From AP-15 sp963812675 (GTDB lineage: Bacteria > Pseudomonadota > Alphaproteobacteria > ATCC43930 > CGMCC-115725), in assembly GCA_963812675.1 (NCBI GenBank), contig CAWEWR010000011.1, forward strand, positions 310,001-374,000: a DNA stretch of 64,000 nt, given 5' to 3'. Within the stretch, counting starts at the first letter, position 1. Each line of letters begins with the position of its first letter. Under the pieces are notes generated by a model, which was given only the letters and a program-made list of their open reading frames with translations, did no database searches and had not been told where the DNA came from. The position numbers and the translations under genes are program-made. Below, in pieces: positions 8,446 to 17,020 of this stretch.

Positions 8446-11400
8446 TCACAGCCTCGGTATTACCGGGCCTGCAGCAAGACCCATCGCGAGCAGCGCCCGC
8501 ACTTCCGCGATCCATGCATCCAATGCCGGCAAATCGGCCAGCACCCCCGCCGCCGGCAGTCTGATCTGCTTGACCGTTGGCGCGAATTTTTCGGCTGCAT
8601 CCGCGAGCGCATCGACGATGCGTTGCGGCACCGCTTTTGTCATGTCGTCCCATTGCCCGAGGCTGCGCGCAGACAAGGCGGCGACAATCTCCTCCGGCGA
8701 TGAGACCGCCGGTCGCGCCACCGGCAGCAGTCCTGTCTCGGCCCGGAGCGTGTGCCGCTCGTCCGGCGTGAGCCGCTGCCAATTGACATCATCGGCAAGG
8801 CGATGTTCGCCCTCCCGCGACGCCCCTTCGTGGGCGTCGACAGCGGCATTGAGACGGCTGCGAAGCTCGGCAGCCGCGTCCTGACGCAGCGGCGGGAGCG
8901 GATCGGGTTCCTCCAGCAAGCGCCGGCGCTCGCGGATGTCGGCGAGTGCGGCAGCCTGGCCGCCGGCGCCGAGCTCGGCCAATCGCTCGACAATACGAAA
9001 TACCGGGAGACGCTGAGCAATCAGGGCTGCGGCACGTTTCCATTCGGTAAGGGCGTCTTGCAGCTCTTTCGCCCGGCTGGCAGCCTCGATCAGCCGCTCG
9101 TTGCCTGAGAGCCCACGGAGGACGGCCAGCGCCGGCGCCTCTGCGGGCGGCGGCGCCGGAGGTGGGCCGCCGGACGCCGCGACCGCGTTTTCCAGCCGCT
9201 CCAGCAATTGCGGTGTCGCCTCGGCTTCCTCATTGGGTTGTGGATTGAGACCCACGGCTTGGGCAAGCCCCCGGATCGCGCGCCTCTGTGCTTGGCTGAC
9301 GCTGTGCGTTTCAAGCTGGAACCGGGCCGCCCCAAACCGGTTTCGCGCCAAGCTGCGCAATGCCGTTTCTTGGCCATCCTCGCCGATGGTGCGAATGAGG
9401 TCGGCATTGTCCATGACCAGGAGGGCGCCGTCGATCGCGTCGCGCGGCCACCCGAACGGCGGGGCCTCGAAGGTGGCGCGCAGCTCGGAACCTCTGCGGC
9501 CGGCCCCGAGCGCTTGGCGGATCGCATGACAGACCGCATGCGTTTCTGCCGGCCCATTATGATCGACCGCTTGCAGAGCGTCTAATTGTCCGGCCTGACC
9601 GCGCGTCACCACTGCTGCCCAGCCCGGATGGTCTGCCTGATCGAATTGCGGATAAAGCCGCACCAGCGCGTTTTCGGCGGCTTTCTGGACCGCCTCTTTC
9701 AATCGGCCGGAGATGACGGCGCCGCCCGCTTGAAGCACACGCGCCCTCCCAACGGCCTGCTCGGCAATGCTGGCGATGTTGCGTTCCGCCGTCGACCGGC
9801 GGGTCTCCATCGCCCGCTGGGCTTGCTGCCCCTCGATGCTTTGAGGGGCGCCGCGTTGATCCAGCACCGCCTGCGCCGCAAGGCGCTGGCGCAGCGCCGC
9901 CTCGAGCGGAGCCCGTTCTTCGTCCGGGATCAAGAGATGAATGCTCGGATCGGTTTCCGGCAGCGCGGCAACCTCGCGCTCAACCGCCTGAAGATCTGAC
10001 TGATATCCGTTGTAGATCCGAATGGGCAATGCGTCGGCGGGCGCCTTTTCGTCTGGGCGAAGCCGAGCGAGCTTACGCGGCACATTGCTGCGTCCGTGCG
10101 GGACACCGATCAGGCCTTGCAGCGCTTGGCTCAGCGCATGGTCGAGAGCCGTATTGCGCTCGCGCGAGATATCGGTGGCGCGAGACGCGAATGTTCGCTC
10201 CTCGGCGCGATAAAGGCGGTCCCACTCGGCACTTTCCCTGGTCTGGAGTTGCCACGCGCCGGCGACTTCGATGATGGCGCCGGCTTCATCAAGCGCGGCG
10301 ATGGCCTTCGGCACTTCGCCGCGCAGCTCGGCGCCGTTGCCGAGATCCTCGACCATCAAATCCGCGATCGCCTCCGGGATCGGACGCACGCCGTGGTGCT
10401 CGGCATCGCCTTGGATGAGTCCGAGCATATAAACGAGCATCAACACGCGGGCTTGCAGCTTTTCGGCCGTGCCGCCCTGTTGGAGGCGCGCGATCCGGGC
10501 GCGGGTCTCTTCCGGCAATTCGCCGGCCGCAAACGCCTCCTCGGCGAACCGAGAGTAAAGAAAATCCGCCGGAACGGCGCAGCCGAGCGGGCGATCCGCA
10601 ACAAGGCGCGCGGAGGCCAGCGCAACCGCCATCTGAGTGCGCAGCATGCCGGCAAGGCCGGTTTTGTCGAGAGCGCGCAGTACGCGTTCCCACACTCGCC
10701 GCCGCGAGGGCAGGAGCGGCCAATCCAATACCGCGTCATCGGCATCGTCTTGGCGGTGAGCGAGCCTGCTGCCGTGGATCTGACGGGCGACCTCGCCGGC
10801 ATGGGCATTCAACATCGCGCGAACCGCATCTTGCCCGCTCGGGCTCTTGCGAAGCACCGTTTTGCGGATAACGGCATCCATGTCAGCCTCGCCGAGGCTG
10901 ACCCGCACCGGATAGCGGCCCAGAAGTCTTTGCAGGTTGTCTACATCGGTCAGGGCTTGCTGCCCGGTACAGACGAGGAGCAAGCGACCATCGAAATCGG
11001 TCCCCAGCCGTTCGGCGATGCTGCGGACCGTACCCGTGTGATCCGAGTGGTATCTGAGGAACTCCTGGGTCTCGTCCAGCACGATGAGAGTGAGCGGCAG
11101 CTCGGTCCGGTTCAGGAGCAAGGCGCGCCGGATCATCGAAGACAGATCCGCTACGGTGATCTCCGCCGGCTGTGGGAAATTGGCCTTTAGACGATCGGCG
11201 AGATCGCGCGGGGTGTTGCCGAGATCGGGGCGCTCGGCCAACACGGCTTCGTGAAAGGCGCGAGAGAGTACGAAATTGCGGATTGCCGGTTCGAAGCCGA
11301 GCCCGAGCCGCGCGCGAACGCGATCAAGAATCCCCTCGTCCGCGAGCCAAAAGGCAACCCTCGCTGCCCGAAAATCGTCCGGTAAGCCGACCGAGACGAG

Positions 11401-11865
11401 AACGACCCGCAGCGTCGTGAGTATCGGATTATCGGAGCCATCATCGAGGCCGCCACCGGCACAGTGGAGCCCGCCAGCGCGGGCGGCAGCGGCTCGCAGC
11501 GAGCGAAGCCCAGCCCTCAAATCTTCCGATATCTCGGGTACCAGGGCGCTTGCACGCGCTCCGTCGGGGAATTCGAAATCGGTCCAGAGGGCGCCGAGCA
11601 TTTTGGCCAAGTGCGACTTGCCCGAGCCGTAAAACCCGGAGATCCAGACGGCGCCTTGGTCGCCGCGGCCGAGGGCGGCGAGGAAGGATTCGAGGACGCG
11701 TACCAAGCCACGCCCATACTCGCCATCGGTCACAAAAGTCTGGAGCTCGCCGCGTAGCGTCTCGGTGACCAGTCCCCTCTCAGGCGGAAAGATAATTTTC
11801 GCAACCCCTTGATTGGCGATGCGATATTGTTCGGGGTCTGTCTGAAAGACGTCACGATTGAGCAT
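8446..11865 (-). CDS. brxC: BREX large ATPase BrxC
   Basis: BrxC (PglY-like) is the large P-loop ATPase of BREX, needed for both methylation and exclusion. The N-terminus carries Walker A SGFYGSGKSHLAKML at about residues 76-90, and Walker B LTLIVLDETQEFL lies at about 258-270. The remaining 850 residues are Ala/Arg-rich and mostly helical, as is usual in the family. The length of 1139 residues is typical. The start is the ATG at 11865 (MLNRDVFQTDP), 63 bases after brxB, the largest gap in the operon. pglX follows 15 bases after its stop. The long open frames on the opposite strand here are compositional shadows. Confidence 0.95.
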   Translation of the reverse strand: MLNRDVFQTDPEQYRIANQGVAKIIFPPERGLVTETLRGELQTFVTDGEYGRGLVRVLESFLAALGRGDQGAVWISGFYGSGKSHLAKMLGALWTDFEFPDGARASALVPEISEDLRAGLRSLRAAAARAGGLHCAGGGLDDGSDNPILTTLRVVLVSVGLPDDFRAARVAFWLADEGILDRVRARLGLGFEPAIRNFVLSRAFHEAVLAERPDLGNTPRDLADRLKANFPQPAEITVADLSSMIRRALLLNRTELPLTLIVLDETQEFLRYHSDHTGTVRSIAERLGTDFDGRLLLVCTGQQALTDVDNLQRLLGRYPVRVSLGEADMDAVIRKTVLRKSPSGQDAVRAMLNAHAGEVARQIHGSRLAHRQDDADDAVLDWPLLPSRRRVWERVLRALDKTGLAGMLRTQMAVALASARLVADRPLGCAVPADFLYSRFAEEAFAAGELPEETRARIARLQQGGTAEKLQARVLMLVYMLGLIQGDAEHHGVRPIPEAIADLMVEDLGNGAELRGEVPKAIAALDEAGAIIEVAGAWQLQTRESAEWDRLYRAEERTFASRATDISRERNTALDHALSQALQGLIGVPHGRSNVPRKLARLRPDEKAPADALPIRIYNGYQSDLQAVEREVAALPETDPSIHLLIPDEERAPLEAALRQRLAAQAVLDQRGAPQSIEGQQAQRAMETRRSTAERNIASIAEQAVGRARVLQAGGAVISGRLKEAVQKAAENALVRLYPQFDQADHPGWAAVVTRGQAGQLDALQAVDHNGPAETHAVCHAIRQALGAGRRGSELRATFEAPPFGWPRDAIDGALLVMDNADLIRTIGEDGQETALRSLARNRFGAARFQLETHSVSQAQRRAIRGLAQAVGLNPQPNEEAEATPQLLERLENAVAASGGPPPAPPPAEAPALAVLRGLSGNERLIEAASRAKELQDALTEWKRAAALIAQRLPVFRIVERLAELGAGGQAAALADIRERRRLLEEPDPLPPLRQDAAAELRSRLNAAVDAHEGASREGEHRLADDVNWQRLTPDERHTLRAETGLLPVARPAVSSPEEIVAALSARSLGQWDDMTKAVPQRIVDALADAAEKFAPTVKQIRLPAAGVLADLPALDAWIAEVRALLAMGLAAGPVIPRL

Positions 11866-11928
11866 GGCCGGCCCTGCATCACTCTGTTTTTATCGGGTTT
11901 AGCGTATCGGCGTTTAGTTTATCGGAGG

Positions 11929-12462
11929 TTATGCCGGAATTGGCGTGGCGCGATAGTTCCAACCGTCGCGGGCGTCGAGGAGGCGATAGCTACCCGCCTC
12001 GTAGCGGCCAGGGAAAAACACGAGCAGCCTTCCTGGTATGGCGGGCGCTACCCCCTCGATCAGCGTCGATATGCGCATCAGGCCGAAGAGCGCACCGGTG
12101 CCCGCCAGCGCGAGGAGATCGCTCGGCCCAGTGGTGGCGAGTTCGCGGCGGACTGTTTCCTCGATGTGCGATGCAAACTCCGGGAGCATGCCCGGCAACT
12201 CGTCGGGCTGCTCCACGAGTTCCTCAAAGAGAGGATGAGCGGCGAACCAGGGTGCGACGAGCGCCGCAAGGTCGAGAGCGAACCATCCTTTGCCGTGACG
12301 GCGGGCGATCGCCTCGAACTCCGCCATCCGGCCGCGAATGCGCCGTTCCAAGGTGGGCTCGTAATGCAGCACCCAAACCCGATATTCGGGCGCCAAATCA
12401 TCGCGCCAGGGGAGCGCCGCCTGCCGCTCGAAGTGACGCAGCAATTCGTCAGTGGTCGGCAA
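11929..12462 (-). CDS. brxB: BREX protein BrxB (DUF1788)
   Basis: This 177-residue protein matches the BrxB/DUF1788 family, a small BREX component of unknown biochemical role. The diagnostic C-terminal block is present (GRLLVFFPG, then YRLLDARDGWNYRATPI). The N-terminus (TTDELLRHFE) is also family-like. The start must be TTG at 12462, because no ATG or GTG lies in frame before the conserved part. This start overlaps the end of the brxA gene by 14 bases, so translation is probably coupled. It lies between brxA and brxC, its normal place in type 1 BREX. Confidence 0.9.
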   Translation of the reverse strand: MPTTDELLRHFERQAALPWRDDLAPEYRVWVLHYEPTLERRIRGRMAEFEAIARRHGKGWFALDLAALVAPWFAAHPLFEELVEQPDELPGMLPEFASHIEETVRRELATTGPSDLLALAGTGALFGLMRISTLIEGVAPAIPGRLLVFFPGRYEAGSYRLLDARDGWNYRATPIPA

Positions 12463-13345
12463 GCTCGGGAATCCCTAACGCCGCAGCCATGTGCCGCCTC
12501 ACCTCGATCTCGATTACATCGCCCCCTGCACGGAGGCGTAACAGGCCGTCCCCCTCCGCCTTCCTCAGGAGAGCCAGCACATCCGCCTTCGAACGATCCA
12601 AAACCTCTATCCACGGCGAGGCGAGGAGGGCGGGACCGCCAAACCCGGCGAGGGAGCCGAGCAGCGCGGCGTAGGCTGCAGCCGCCGGCGATGCCGCCGG
12701 CCGTACTCGCTCCTTGCGAACCTTTCCCGCGAGGTGGCCGGATTGCGTCCAGGACGATGCGCAATTTTGCGAGAGCGAACGCAGCATTTTCGATGTGTAG
12801 CGGCCGGGGTAATGTCGCTCAAAAAACTCGGCGAGATTGGCAGTACCAAAGACCGAGCCTATACGCTCAGGCAGGACGATTTCGGCGCTGTCCCGCAGGA
12901 GCGGTTCGCGCGCCAACGCCGCGAGCAGAGCGAGCATCGGCTGCCCGTCCTTGGCCTTGGCCCAAAGTGCGACCATAGCGCGGGTGATTGGTACGGCTGC
13001 CCCGAGCCCGTACAATTCTCGCAGATGACGTAGGCTTAGCCACCGAGCGGAACCGGTTTGCTTATGGAGAATGTTGTGGTCGAGAACGAGCGCATTTAGG
13101 TCGTCTTGGCTCGGATCGCGCGCAGCTTCCAGCACCCGCCCGAGTTCCGCCAGCATCAGTGTCCGCGCCAGATGGGTACCGCCCAGTGCCAGGCGGAAGC
13201 CGAACACGTGAAGCTCGGTCGGCAGTGCAGAGCGGGAGAACCAAAATTTCCCCGCAGCTGCTGTATCCGCGGATTCGGCCTCACTCTTTTCCGTCATCAC
13301 AGCGGGCTGGTATAGAAGGTGCGGCGAGAGACAACGTGGCGGCAT
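12449..13345 (-). CDS. brxA: BREX protein in the BrxA position (probable BrxA/DUF1819 homologue)
   Basis: The gene stands where type 1 BREX operons carry brxA, directly before brxB and overlapping it by 14 bases. BrxA is a small, all-helical DNA-binding protein. The product here (up to 298 residues) is longer than the roughly 200 residues I expect. The middle block (LVLDHNILHKQTGSARWLSLRHLRELYGL, in two parts) recalls the BrxA pattern of an Arg-rich helix following an Asn-x-Leu turn. Identification rests mainly on position. Two starts are possible: ATG at 13345, which forms a TGATG overlap with the ASCH gene's stop, or ATG at 13297 (MTEKSEAE). Neither has a strong ribosome site. Confidence 0.72.
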   Translation of the reverse strand: MPPRCLSPHLLYQPAVMTEKSEAESADTAAAGKFWFSRSALPTELHVFGFRLALGGTHLARTLMLAELGRVLEAARDPSQDDLNALVLDHNILHKQTGSARWLSLRHLRELYGLGAAVPITRAMVALWAKAKDGQPMLALLAALAREPLLRDSAEIVLPERIGSVFGTANLAEFFERHYPGRYTSKMLRSLSQNCASSWTQSGHLAGKVRKERVRPAASPAAAAYAALLGSLAGFGGPALLASPWIEVLDRSKADVLALLRKAEGDGLLRLRAGGDVIEIEVRRHMAAALGIPELADH

Positions 13346-13740
13346 CAGCCGCCAGCGAGTTGTCGCTCAATCATGGCCGAGACGTCAGGTTCCAGGTTGA
13401 CCCAGATGACGGCGCCGGCAGGGAACCGGAACGGGACCGGTTGCCCTAGCGGCCGGGCGCGCTCAAGCACCCATGCCGTATTGTGTTTGAAGTCTTCGCC
13501 GATCTCGCTCGCTGAGACCTGATGCTTGGCAATGCTCGCTCTAAGTGCCAACAAAGACAACTTGGGCACGGTACCGACCAAATCGGCGACACCAATGACC
13601 GTCTTCGAACCCTTTTTGATCAGACCGATGCGCCCCCGCAACATGGTATTGCGCGATCGCATTTCCAATGTCTTCTGCCCAGCGATGATCATGCTGACCC
13701 AAGCCTCGTCGATTACCAGACCCTTCAACTTTTCCCCCAT
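13345..13740 (-). CDS. ASCH-domain protein at the head of the BREX operon
   Basis: The 131-residue product has the ASCH (PUA-like) fold signature: GLVIDEAWVSMIIAGQKTLEMRSR near the N-terminus (in two short blocks), then GRIGLIKKGSKTVIGVADLV. ASCH proteins are thought to bind RNA or modified nucleotides; some are amidohydrolases for N4-acetylcytidine. Its stop codon overlaps the first possible brxA ATG as TGATG, the arrangement expected for translational coupling. It is therefore probably co-transcribed with BREX. Whether it regulates or assists BREX, or is a passenger, cannot be told from sequence. The family assignment is firm. Confidence 0.85.
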   Translation of the reverse strand: MGEKLKGLVIDEAWVSMIIAGQKTLEMRSRNTMLRGRIGLIKKGSKTVIGVADLVGTVPKLSLLALRASIAKHQVSASEIGEDFKHNTAWVLERARPLGQPVPFRFPAGAVIWVNLEPDVSAMIERQLAGG

Positions 13741-14431
13741 AGCCCGGCTTCTCAGCCCTCGCCTCCATCGGCGAATTATCGAAGAGCTCTATCTGTATCA
13801 CCAAAACCTGCGTAAAGCGCTCCCATTACATCGAGAAACTACTCGTACAGGCAAGTCCTCCCTACCTCGCCATTTTGGGTCCATATAGGTGCGATCAACA
13901 GCAATGCGGCAAGTCGCTTCTCCTGATCGGCGAGGATTGGCGCAAATCTGATTAACCGTTCAACCCCTATCGCGTCCATCGCGCGTGGGAAATACTGGGT
14001 GAACAATCATGCCCACGTTCTTGACGGGCACCGACCGCGAAGCAAAAGAAGCTCTGCGATCGGGCCGTCAGCACATTGTTCACCACCACAGATGGCATAG
14101 AGCTACAGCGCGCGATGTTTCTAATCCGCCGGCTGGATTGCAAGATCAGCACGCGGCTCTAGCCATTAGATCAACGTCCCGACAGAGCGGGCCCGCACGG
14201 AGGCAATGTATCAGTTTCGCATCGGCTGCCGCCACAGATCCTTTGCACCATGAACTTACGGTTCTCGTAGTGAATTTCCTGCAGACTGCGCTTAATTCCG
14301 AGTCCATCAGTCGCATCCTCAAAGGTCGCTCGTATTGTCTAAGCTCGTCGCTTGCCTTAACCATTTTAATCCGGCATCGTTTGCCGGCAATGATGATCTA
14401 TCTCTCCGGGAAAACGAAACCCGCTTCTACC
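13741..14431. other. Intergenic region upstream of the BREX operon
   Basis: About 690 bases separate the divergent ASCH/BREX operon from the first Cys-rich gene. No protein gene is supported here. The promoter of the BREX operon should lie near 13750-13900 on the minus strand, but I see no convincing -35/-10 pair. A tRNA-like stretch on the minus strand near 14115-14180 is discussed among the rejected items. A short inverted repeat CCGGCA/TGCCGG sits at about 14371-14387, just before the Cys-rich gene. Confidence 0.5.
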
Positions 14432-14650
14432 ATGACGCGATTATGCAAGGACTGCCGTTGGGCGGCGCTCGAGGAAACCGAATCCGGGATGGTGTGGCGC
14501 TGTACTCACCCGCGCTCAAAATTTATTCCGCCGCCCGATTATGTCACCGGCAAACCCGTCAAGGCGCGGCAGTTGAGGTGCTACGACGCTCGCTATTTCG
14601 ATGACGGTTACACCTGCGGTCCGCAAGGGCGCTACTGGGAAGCGCGGTAA
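14432..14650 (+). CDS. Small Cys-rich protein, copy 1 of a local family
   Basis: The 72-residue product starts MTRLCKDCRW and ends CGPQGRYWEAR. It carries six cysteines and one histidine spaced CxxC, CxH, C and C: CKDC, RCTHPRSKF, PDYVTGK, LRCYDAR and TCGPQ. The pattern suggests a small metal-binding (zinc-ribbon-like) or disulphide-linked protein. Function is unknown. An alternative ATG at 14390 would add 14 residues; no strong ribosome site favours either. Two relatives lie within the next 1.1 kb (14697-15125, minus; 15475-15670, plus, frameshifted), so the family expanded locally. Confidence 0.6.
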   Translation: MTRLCKDCRWAALEETESGMVWRCTHPRSKFIPPPDYVTGKPVKARQLRCYDARYFDDGYTCGPQGRYWEAR

Positions 14651-14696
14651 TAAGCGCGGCCAAAGCTCTCGCGGAACGCTTCAGCGTTCTACCGAT

Positions 14697-15125
14697 TTAA
14701 GCAAACAGTCGGGCAACAAGAGGCATGGCCCAACGCAAAAACGCGACGTAGGCGACGGTCACGGTCAAGCCGGCGCTGACGGACCCGATGGTCCAAGCCC
14801 AGGCCGGATAGGCGCGCGCTTCCCAGAAGCATGCCTGCGGTCCACAGCGCTCCCGGCCGTGAACGCGCGCAACATTGCAGTACATTCGGCGCGGCCTCTC
14901 TCGGCGGCCAGTCACATAATCGGTAGGTAATCGGTACAAAGAGGTCCGATGCCGGCATCTCGCATGCTCCCAAAAGGCATGCCAAGACATCGGCAGCGGC
15001 CAAAACACGGGTAGGAGCAACAGCCACCAAGCCGGTCGGCACCACCGGCAGGTTTTACACAAGGGCGGCGGTACAACAGCCGAGCGGACCTCTTCGCTCA
15101 GCGCGGTGCCGAAGCTGATCCTCAT
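14697..15125 (-). CDS. Membrane-fused member of the Cys-rich family
   Basis: The 142-residue product contains the same landmarks as its neighbour: CKTCRW, RCRH, PTDYVTG, YCNVAR and CGPQACFWEAR. A hydrophobic segment (PAWWLLLLPVFWPLPMSW) is inserted after the CxxC motif, and a second membrane segment follows the family domain (AWTIGSVSAGLTVTVAYVAF). The Cys-rich domain would thus sit next to or between membrane helices. The gene follows a small coiled-coil membrane protein by 12 bases on the same strand, so the two probably form an operon. Function is unknown. Confidence 0.6.
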   Translation of the reverse strand: MRISFGTALSEEVRSAVVPPPLCKTCRWCRPAWWLLLLPVFWPLPMSWHAFWEHARCRHRTSLYRLPTDYVTGRRERPRRMYCNVARVHGRERCGPQACFWEARAYPAWAWTIGSVSAGLTVTVAYVAFLRWAMPLVARLFA

Positions 15126-15137
15126 GAACCCAGCCTG

Positions 15138-15356
15138 TCAGCGCAGCATTTTGACCAAAAGCGCACCGAAACCCATTCCTAACAGAACGATGGTCATGCC
15201 GGCGGCTGTGGCGAAAGCGATCACGCGCGGCGGGGTCCACCACAATTCTCTCATTCGGCTCTCGATTTCGGCCTCGCGCAACGCGAGTTCGCGTTCCGCC
15301 AGAGCACGGCGCCGAGCGCGAATGTCATCATCGTTGGCGAGTCGCGGAACGGTCAT
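15138..15356 (-). CDS. Small protein with a charged helix and one membrane segment
   Basis: The 72-residue product has an N-terminal helix of alternating Arg/Glu/Ala (RARRRALAERELALREAEIE) likely to form a coiled coil. One C-terminal transmembrane segment follows (VIAFATAAGMTIVLLGMGFGALLV). It is not recognised as a named family. It ends 12 bases before the membrane-fused Cys-rich gene, which suggests shared transcription and possibly interaction at the membrane. Confidence 0.5.
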   Translation of the reverse strand: MTVPRLANDDDIRARRRALAERELALREAEIESRMRELWWTPPRVIAFATAAGMTIVLLGMGFGALLVKMLR

Positions 15357-15474
15357 CTGGCACTATCTCTCTCGCGGGCGAAAGATGCCGGAGAAAAATG
15401 CTTAACGGCAAGGGTTTGACGCTTATGTTGCCCAGAGGCTCGTTATTGGGAGCCCCGACGATAACAAGTATCGA

Positions 15475-15670
15475 CTATGCAAGGATTGCCGCTGGGCGGA
15501 GCTCGAGGAAATCCGGGATGGTGTGGCGCTGTAAGCACCCGCGCTCAAAATTTACACCGCCGCTCGATTATGTCACCAGCAAGCCCGTCAAGGCGCGACC
15601 GCTGAGCTGCTACGAAGCCCGGAATTTCGGTGATTGCGGTCCGCAAGGCGGCTATTGGGAAGCTCGGTAG
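15475..15670 (+). pseudogene. Frameshifted third copy of the Cys-rich family
   Basis: The DNA is closely similar to the 14432-14650 gene. It begins with the codons for LCKDCRWAELEE and continues with MVWRCKHPRSKF, PLDYVTSK, LSCYEAR and CGPQGGYWEAR. Five bases present in copy 1 (between GAGGAAA and TCCGGG, near 15513) are missing. The first CxxC block is therefore out of frame with the rest and runs into a stop. A chimeric frame starting further upstream keeps only the second half. This copy is probably dead. Confidence 0.6.
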
Positions 15671-15798
15671 ACCTACGCATCGGCATGTCGGGGTCGATCT
15701 CGGTTGTCCTCACGATGCTCAATTTTGAGGTGCATTTATAATCGCCATCGCGGCCGCGGCGATGGCTACTGCCGCACACGCCCGACTGGATGAAAACG

Positions 15799-15923
15799 AT
15801 GACACTCATCTCTCAATTCGTTGAGAGGTCTGGCATCGAGGGGCTCAGCGAAGGGCAGACTGTCGTTCTCGATGTATCGAGGGGCGGAAAGGTCCGGAAG
15901 CGACGAGAGTCCGCCTGATTTAA
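15799..15923 (+). pseudogene. Fragment of a CspA-type cold-shock protein gene
   Basis: The second half of a cold-shock domain can be read: LISQFVERSGIEGLSEGQ, TVVLDV, then after a one-base shift near 15877 EGRKGPEATRVRLI and a stop at 15921-15923. This matches the family pattern of His-Ile-Ser-x-x-Glu-Arg-Ser-Gly, Leu-x-Glu-Gly-Gln and the C-terminal KGPxAxxV block. The first half with the RNA-binding RNP motifs is absent. The rest of 15671-16169 shows no other feature that I recognise. Confidence 0.55.
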
Positions 15924-16169
15924 AGCTCAGTCAGCAATATGAGCGACGCGGAGCGGCAACTTCGGGAGTGATCGCCCGCACCGCACACAAGCTGAGACTC
16001 GTTTGGGGGATGTTTCCCGACCTCTAGCGGCGGGCTCATTTCAGCTCTGCATCTGGCGCGCGTGGAGCGGTGCCGGTATTGATGCCGCGTCTCGTCGAGA
16101 CGATCTCGACTCCCGCAATTCTAATCCAGTTGTGTCGCCACTGGCGATGACCCGGCAGTCTTCCCCACG

Positions 16170-16919
16170 ATGATCGCAAGCGCAATTCAAGTCGCCGCCG
16201 CAGCGGGCCTCGGTGGGATGGCTGGTCTGCTTGGCGGGCTGTTCGGAGTCGGGGGTGGGTTTCTTGTGATCCCGCTGCTTGGGTTTTTCTATGGCATGGA
16301 TCAGCAAACGGCACAGGGCACCGCCCTGATAATGGTAGTGCCCAATGTCTTCTGGGCATTTTCGCGATATCAGCGACGCTTCGGCGTCGATCTGCGCATG
16401 GCCGCGGCCATCGCCGGGTCGGCTTTGATTGCGGCCTATCCGACAGCCCGTTTGGCGACCGGCCTCGACCCGCATGTCTTGCGGCTCTCCTTCGCTGTCT
16501 TTCTCGCCATCACTGCCGGGACCGTCGCTTATGGGACGTGGCGCGGCGGTGCGAGGGGTGAGAGAGGGCCGAGACGAGCCTGGGGCTGGGTAACAATCGT
16601 GGGGGTCATCGGCGGTGTTGTCTCAGGGTTCTTCGGAGTTGGTGGGGCTTTCATTGCGCCGCCGCTGCTGACGACGTTCTTCGGGTTGCGGCAATTAGAG
16701 GCCCAAGGTCTCGCCCTGGCGCTCGTGTCCCCGAGCGCATTCATCTATGCCGGGGCCGGTCAGGTCGACTGGGTTGTCGGATTACCGCTTGCGCTTGGTG
16801 GAATGGCCGCGATCTCCGCTGGAGTCGCGTTTGCCACCCGCCTGCCCGAGAGACGGATGCGGTTGGCGTTCTGCGCACTCTTGCTGCTTACCGCGGTGCT
16901 GCTGGCGCTGCGGGCGTGA
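16170..16919 (+). CDS. TauE/SafE-family membrane transporter
   Basis: The 249-residue protein has eight or so hydrophobic segments and the internal repeat typical of the TauE/SafE (DUF81) family. The glycine-rich signature appears in both halves: GGLFGVGGGFLVIPLL near residue 24 and GFFGVGGAFIAPPLL near residue 156. Members export or import small sulphur-containing organic anions such as sulphite, taurine or sulphoacetate across the inner membrane. The substrate cannot be predicted here, because no sulphur-metabolism gene is adjacent. The length is typical and the gene appears intact. The start is the ATG at 16170. Confidence 0.85.
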   Translation: MIASAIQVAAAAGLGGMAGLLGGLFGVGGGFLVIPLLGFFYGMDQQTAQGTALIMVVPNVFWAFSRYQRRFGVDLRMAAAIAGSALIAAYPTARLATGLDPHVLRLSFAVFLAITAGTVAYGTWRGGARGERGPRRAWGWVTIVGVIGGVVSGFFGVGGAFIAPPLLTTFFGLRQLEAQGLALALVSPSAFIYAGAGQVDWVVGLPLALGGMAAISAGVAFATRLPERRMRLAFCALLLLTAVLLALRA

Positions 16920-17020
16920 TCGAAGTCCGGTATGGTTTCGAGGAATGCGCTGGCCGCACCCCCCAAGGAATGAGGAACTAGGCCGAGTCGTTCTCTCAGC
17001 GCAGAACTCGGACGACGGAC

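Noticed and set aside
14115..14180. tRNA-like sequence on the minus strand: GGGACGT, GATCTAATGGCTAGAGC as a D-arm-like block, and CTTGCAA as an anticodon-like loop.
   Set aside because: The anticodon stem has two mismatches, no T arm with TTCGA follows, and the acceptor stem cannot close. At most it is a decayed tRNA.
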